Shown here: positions 60,135 through 64,000 of the stretch, one piece after another
Position numbering within the stretch: the first letter of the stretch is position 1
Layout: every line of letters begins with the position of its first letter
Source: Pseudomonadales bacterium
GTDB lineage: Bacteria > Pseudomonadota > Gammaproteobacteria > Pseudomonadales > Azotimanducaceae
DNA length: 64,000 nt
NCBI GenBank assembly: GCA_028285415.1
Contig: JANQPF010000013.1
Coordinates: 62,001-126,000 of the forward strand
Direction of reading: 5' to 3'
Notes under the pieces: model-generated
Told to the model about the DNA's origin: nothing
Database searches by the model: none
The model's input: only the letters and a program-made list of their open reading frames with translations
Position numbers and translations under genes: made by a program

Positions 60135-62233
60135 CCGTCACGACAATCAACGTCGCCGACATGCACTGCGCTGCCTGCACCAACAAGATCAGCGCGGCCC
60201 TCGAGCAGCTCGGTACCGTTTCCCAGCTGCAGTTCAATCCGGTGCGCCGGCAGGTATTCGTCACTCATGACGCCAGTCTCGCGGCGAGCCAGCTCCTGGA
60301 ACGGATAGAAGACATCGGTTTCACACCCCGTCTGGAAGGCGACAGCCGAGTAGATACCACCGCCAACCGCGCCATGCTGAAGCGCCTGGGCGTTGCCGGC
60401 CTCGCGATGATGCAGGTCATGATGGTGCAGATTGCGCTGTATGCCGGTGCGTTTCAGGGCATCGAAGAAGGCATTCGTCGCCTTCTCGAGTTTACCGCGC
60501 TCCTCTTCTGCATCCCCGTGGTGACCTACTCCGCCGTGCCGTTTTTCGTCAACGCCCTGAAGTTCAAGCGCCAGGGTTTGAACATGGACACGCCCATCGC
60601 GCTGGCCATTGCCATTGCGTTCTCCATCAGCCTGACAAGCACATTCACGGGAAGCGGCGAGGTGTATTACGACTCCGTGGTGATGTTTACCTTTCTGATG
60701 CTCGGTGCACGCTATCTCGAGCAGCGCATGCGTCACCATCTGCAGGTTGAAGATGCCCTGCTCTCCGCGCTTCCGGTTCGTACCCTCGTCGTACGCAACA
60801 ACAAGCACGAAGAAATCCCGGTTTCGGAACTGCGCCTTGGCGACGAGCTCTGGATAGCGGAAGGTGCGCGTTTGCCGGCAGATGGGCAGCTCCTGTCCAA
60901 ATCGGCGATGCTGGAGGAAGCCTGGCTTACCGGCGAGGACAAGTGGCGCCATCACGAAAGGGGGGCTCAACTCTATGCCGGCACGCTGAACACGGGGCCG
61001 GCGTTTGCCATGGCCGTCACCGCCCTCGCGGCGGATTCCCGAGCCGCTGAGATCGACAAACTGGCCAACACCGCGATGGCGCACAAGCACAAGCTGGCCC
61101 GCCTGGCTGACGCGGTAGCCCGGGTTTTCATTCCAACTATTCTCGTGCTTGCAACGGCCACCTATCTGATCTGGCAGCTGTTCGATCCCGCTCAGGCGCT
61201 CACCGCGGCGCTCGCCGTGCTGGTTGTCAGCTGTCCCTGTGCGCTGTCACTGGCAACGCCGACGGCGTTGACTGCGGCGCTGACCCGCCTACGCCAAGCC
61301 GGCGTGCTGGTCAAAGTCACGCAGTCGCTCGAGAGCGTTACCCATATCAGCGACGTGTACTTCGACAAGACCGGCACCCTGACTGACCCCCGCCCGCAGC
61401 TGACGCGTATTGCACCGCAGCCCGGATTTTCACGTGAGCAATGTCTGGAGACCGCCGCGGCCCTGCAGATGCACTCGAGCCACCCGCTGGCACGGGCTTT
61501 CCACAGGCCGACGCGGTACGTTGCCGAAAACGTCGAGGTGCAGACCGGAGCCGGTATCAGCGGCACGATCAACGGCAACTCCGCACGCATCGGATCGGCT
61601 TCGTTCTGCGGCTTCGAACCCGACTCGAGTGAATACACCCAAGACAAAACGGTATTTCTCAGCATCAACGCGCAGCCTGCTGCCGTATTCCACCTGAGCC
61701 ACGATCTGCGCAGCGACGCATCGGCAACGATGACGGCCCTCAAGCAGCAGGGTCTGGCAGTGCACATGGTGTCCGGCGACAACGACGAGAACTGCGCGAA
61801 CGTTGCCGAACGCCTGCGCATCGATTATCAGGCGGCGACCACGCCTGAAGGCAAACCAGCGGCACTCAAAGCAGCCGGCAGCGGTGCGCTCTACGTCGGC
61901 GACGGCATCAACGATCTTCCCGCCCTCGCAAGCGCCGACATTTCCGCGGCCACGCTGGAGACGGCGGACCTGGTCAAATCAAAAGCAGACGTCATTCTGC
62001 TCAGCAAACGCCTGAGCACGCTGGTCGATCTTTTCAACGTCGGCCATCGCACTCGCCGGATCATGTACGAGAATCTCGGTTGGGCACTGGCCTACAACGT
62101 GATTGCAATCCCGCTGGCAGCGCTCGGCTACGTACCCCCCTGGGGTGCAGCTCTTGGTATGTCGCTGAGCTCGCTCATTGTCATGGCCAATGCGGGACGG
62201 CTTCTGAAGACACCAATCGGAGCGCGGACATGA
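60131..62233 (+). CDS. ccoI: Copper-transporting P1B-type ATPase CcoI/FixI
   Basis: N-terminal HMA domain with MHCAACTNKI, then membrane helices, LTGEDK, VVSCPCALSLATP (CPC metal site), DKTGTLTD (phosphorylated Asp) and GDGINDLPAL. 700 aa, shorter than some FixI that carry an extra N-terminal zinc-ribbon. Exports copper for cbb3 maturation. Confidence 0.95.
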   Translation: MTVTTINVADMHCAACTNKISAALEQLGTVSQLQFNPVRRQVFVTHDASLAASQLLERIEDIGFTPRLEGDSRVDTTANRAMLKRLGVAGLAMMQVMMVQIALYAGAFQGIEEGIRRLLEFTALLFCIPVVTYSAVPFFVNALKFKRQGLNMDTPIALAIAIAFSISLTSTFTGSGEVYYDSVVMFTFLMLGARYLEQRMRHHLQVEDALLSALPVRTLVVRNNKHEEIPVSELRLGDELWIAEGARLPADGQLLSKSAMLEEAWLTGEDKWRHHERGAQLYAGTLNTGPAFAMAVTALAADSRAAEIDKLANTAMAHKHKLARLADAVARVFIPTILVLATATYLIWQLFDPAQALTAALAVLVVSCPCALSLATPTALTAALTRLRQAGVLVKVTQSLESVTHISDVYFDKTGTLTDPRPQLTRIAPQPGFSREQCLETAAALQMHSSHPLARAFHRPTRYVAENVEVQTGAGISGTINGNSARIGSASFCGFEPDSSEYTQDKTVFLSINAQPAAVFHLSHDLRSDASATMTALKQQGLAVHMVSGDNDENCANVAERLRIDYQAATTPEGKPAALKAAGSGALYVGDGINDLPALASADISAATLETADLVKSKADVILLSKRLSTLVDLFNVGHRTRRIMYENLGWALAYNVIAIPLAALGYVPPWGAALGMSLSSLIVMANAGRLLKTPIGART

Positions 62234-62376
62234 ACATATTGATGCTGCTGATCCCCCTGTCGATTGTGCTGCTGAGCGTCGCGGCGTGGGCATTCATCTG
62301 GGCGGTCAATCACCGTCAGTTCGAAAATCTGGATAAACAAGCGGTGGACATTCTCGCCGAAGAATCGAAGGAGTAA
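62230..62376 (+). CDS. ccoS: cbb3 oxidase maturation protein CcoS, 48 aa
   Basis: ATG 62230 overlaps the ccoI stop. One N-terminal helix (LMLLIPLSIVLLSVAAWAFI) followed by WAVNHRQFENLDKQAVDILA, the conserved CcoS pattern. Confidence 0.93.
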   Translation: MNILMLLIPLSIVLLSVAAWAFIWAVNHRQFENLDKQAVDILAEESKE

Positions 62377-62381
62377 GACTC

Positions 62382-62984
62382 GTGAGTACAATACTAAATG
62401 GCTTCCTGCTGATGTTTACCCCGCAAAAAGCCTGGCAGAACATCGCGGACGATAATCCCGGTGCGGCGAAGGTGCTGCTGACCCACACCATTCCGTTTGC
62501 GGTCATTCCGGCGCTGTGCTGGTACATCGGTGTCACCCAGTACGGCTGGGACGTCGCCGGAGAGACGATGCGTTTGACGCCGGAAAGCGCGTTGCCGATG
62601 TGCATCATGTTCTTCCTGGCCTGCGTTGGCGGCGTGGTGTTCCTGGCCCTCATGGTGCAGTGGATGTCCGAAACGTATGGCGACAAAGCCAACTTCTCGC
62701 AGGCAGCCACGCTCATTTCGTATACGGCCACTCCCTTCTTCGTAGCGGGTCTGCTTGGCCTCTATCCCGTGCTCTGGCTGGATATCACGCTCGGCGTGGC
62801 GGTTGCCTGTTACTGCATTTATTTGCTCTACGCCGGCGTGGCGCCCGTCATGCACGTCGTGCAGGAACGCGGTTTTCTGTACGCCAGCGCCGTGTTCGCG
62901 GTAGCGCTCGTCTCGTTCGTGGGATTGCTCACGGTTACCGTTTTGCTATGGGACTTCGGCCCCGCACCGGAATACACTTACTGA
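62382..62984 (+). CDS. Yip1-family inner-membrane protein, 200 aa
   Basis: GTG start 5 nt after ccoS. Begins LNGFLLMFTPQKAWQNIADD, the Yip1-type entry motif, then about five membrane helices (FFLACVGGVVFLALMVQWMS, TPFFVAGLLGLYPVLWLDIT). Co-transcribed at the end of the cco operon; function unknown. Confidence 0.82.
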   Translation: MSTILNGFLLMFTPQKAWQNIADDNPGAAKVLLTHTIPFAVIPALCWYIGVTQYGWDVAGETMRLTPESALPMCIMFFLACVGGVVFLALMVQWMSETYGDKANFSQAATLISYTATPFFVAGLLGLYPVLWLDITLGVAVACYCIYLLYAGVAPVMHVVQERGFLYASAVFAVALVSFVGLLTVTVLLWDFGPAPEYTY

Positions 62985-63014
62985 TCGAAAACATCAGGTA
63001 AGAAGGGTGCGCGC

Positions 63015-63353
63015 ATGACTGATTCAGGCTGGCAGGTGTTCGACGTTGCGAAGTTGGCGGCGGCGGACGCCAGCGCGCCCGTAAGCTACCAGGAATTCCT
63101 CCGCGTGCCTTCCATGCACTGTGGCGTTTATCGCCTCTCGAAAGGTTCCTCCGACATGCAGACTCCGCACGACGAGGACGAGGTGTACTACGTGGTGGAA
63201 GGCAAAGCGCAGCTGAAAGTTGCCGGGGAAACCCGCGACGTGGGTCCGGGCTCAGTCATGTACGTCCGCGCCAGCGAGGAGCACGCGTTCTTCGAGATAC
63301 AGGAAGACATGGTGCTGCTGGTGTTCTTTGCAACCGGACGCACGGACGGCTGA
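63015..63353 (+). CDS. Cupin-domain protein, 112 aa
   Basis: A single conserved cupin barrel with MQTPHDEDEVYYVVEGKAQL and PGSVMYVRASEEHAFFEIQE (His/Glu/His metal ligands). Soluble, small. Metal-dependent role unknown. Same strand, 30 nt after the Yip1-like gene. Confidence 0.85.
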   Translation: MTDSGWQVFDVAKLAAADASAPVSYQEFLRVPSMHCGVYRLSKGSSDMQTPHDEDEVYYVVEGKAQLKVAGETRDVGPGSVMYVRASEEHAFFEIQEDMVLLVFFATGRTDG

Positions 63354-63358
63354 CGCCA

Positions 63359-63808
63359 TCACTGACTGCTTTCTTTCAGCTCCACCAGCTTGAAAACCCA
63401 GGTGTCCACCGGGACGCCGTGCAGGATACTGGCCGCTTTTGATCCCAACACCCGCTGCCACCCGGCCCGTCCATGAGAGCCGAGCATGCACGCATCGTAG
63501 CCGCCTTCGTCGAGGAGCGCGTGCACCTCATGCGCAACCCGGCCATAGCGGACGTGGAGCCGCGTTTCATCAATGCCGAAGGGGGCGCATAGCTCAATCA
63601 GGCGGCGTCGGGCATCAGCCATCGTCTGCTCGTAACGCTGCTGATACATCTCACCGCTCATGGTGGGATCAATGCTATAAGCCACCGATGTCGGATCGAC
63701 AACGTGCACCACTTCCAACTGATCACCCTCACCGCAGACCGCCTGAGCACGCTCAAGCACAGCCGTGGCCGGTTGGTCCAGGAGTTCAATTGCAGCGAGG
63801 TATTTCAT
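63359..63808 (-). CDS. Universal stress protein UspA-like, 149 aa
   Basis: ATG 63808; YLAAIELLDQPATAVLERAQ and GSHGRAGWQRVLGSKAASIL (G-2x-G-9x-G-S type nucleotide site with Ser/Lys). The N-terminal strand reads KYLAAIELL, lacking the usual VDxS. Convergent with the cupin gene. From 63809 to the window end no gene could be supported. Confidence 0.85.
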   Translation of the reverse strand: MKYLAAIELLDQPATAVLERAQAVCGEGDQLEVVHVVDPTSVAYSIDPTMSGEMYQQRYEQTMADARRRLIELCAPFGIDETRLHVRYGRVAHEVHALLDEGGYDACMLGSHGRAGWQRVLGSKAASILHGVPVDTWVFKLVELKESSQ

Positions 63809-64000
63809 GGTATCTCCGGAGCGCTGTAGCGCCTGAGCAAGCCTAAGGGCTTGGACCCGGCGGTTCACTAAGTATTTTCCTTAAGCCCGACCAGCGGCAC
63901 TGCGGGTATTGCGGATATTCGACGCGGTTGAGGATGTTAGGGTGCGCCAAACACAACCAGGGCGGGTATTTTGAGCCAACCCGTTGCTCTCGACCGAAGC

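Noticed and set aside
60038-61090. 350-aa minus-strand ORF opposite ccoI
   Set aside because: Antisense to a well-conserved P-type ATPase; no domain pattern.
63971-64000. Start of a new gene (TTG then SQPVALDRS)
   Set aside because: Only ten codons are visible with a weak start context; cannot be supported.

Overview
The window looks like chromosomal DNA of a GC-rich gammaproteobacterium, probably free-living and possibly marine. This rests on a TorF-type porin, OmpW, HtpX, a CcoNOQP-GHIS microaerobic oxidase locus, a thymidine kinase fragment and an elongator tRNA-Met with encoded CCA. I cannot assign a genus. Coding density is high, with many 4-nt stop/start overlaps, so operons can be read directly.

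Layout. 0-3 kb: thymidine kinase start, small membrane proteins, an SRPBCC protein and a methyltransferase. 2.6-8.7 kb: an ECF sigma / anti-sigma / subtilase / porin operon, divergent from a CHRD-repeat lipoprotein and a CXXCH-bearing porin. 8.8-20.9 kb: housekeeping and accessory genes (hydrolases, an APH-fold kinase, a two-component pair, outer-membrane proteins, two TetR-controlled loci with visible palindromic operators, GST, htpX). 21.1-24.9 kb: an AAA ATPase and an unusual ClpS / C4-zinc / AAA fusion. 24.97-29.46 kb: a small lower-GC island in tRNA-Met, bounded by a 45-nt duplication of the tRNA 3' half. It carries a truncated integrase, attC-like hairpins between small genes, a RusA-like ORF and a tightly coupled three-gene operon of unknown function. 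29.5-34.9 kb: a secreted protein, a NarL-type two-component pair, an outer-membrane protein, a second ECF sigma factor and a CARDB-like secreted protein. 35.2-43.9 kb: the most striking locus, comprising ECF sigma, anti-sigma, two subtilases, a secreted protein, an EDND-repeat secreted protein, two small secreted proteins and a CsgG/HfaB-type exporter. 44-51.7 kb: an outer-membrane protein, a lipoprotein / S9 peptidase operon, GST, a DUF1080 protein and cytochromes. 51.7-64 kb: stress and low-oxygen genes (DksA-like protein, two Hsp20, hemerythrin, degenerate receiver, globin, UspA, the complete cbb3 oxidase and its assembly genes, cupin, UspA).

How genes work together. A near-identical bipartite promoter (TTTGAAC, about 16 nt, GTTACTCA) lies before the 35.2-kb sigma gene, before the EDND-repeat gene and before a secreted-protein gene at 29.6 kb. 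This suggests an autoregulated ECF regulon for cell-surface proteins. In both ECF loci the anti-sigma factor ends in a periplasmic domain that looks like a subtilisin propeptide (I9 fold), and a subtilase gene lies immediately downstream. I infer a protease-coupled sigma-factor switch. In the second locus it appears wired to a CsgG-type export system whose likely substrate is the EDND-repeat protein. I regard this as the best candidate for an undescribed system. The ClpS/ClpX-zinc/AAA fusion and the tRNA-Met island are next.
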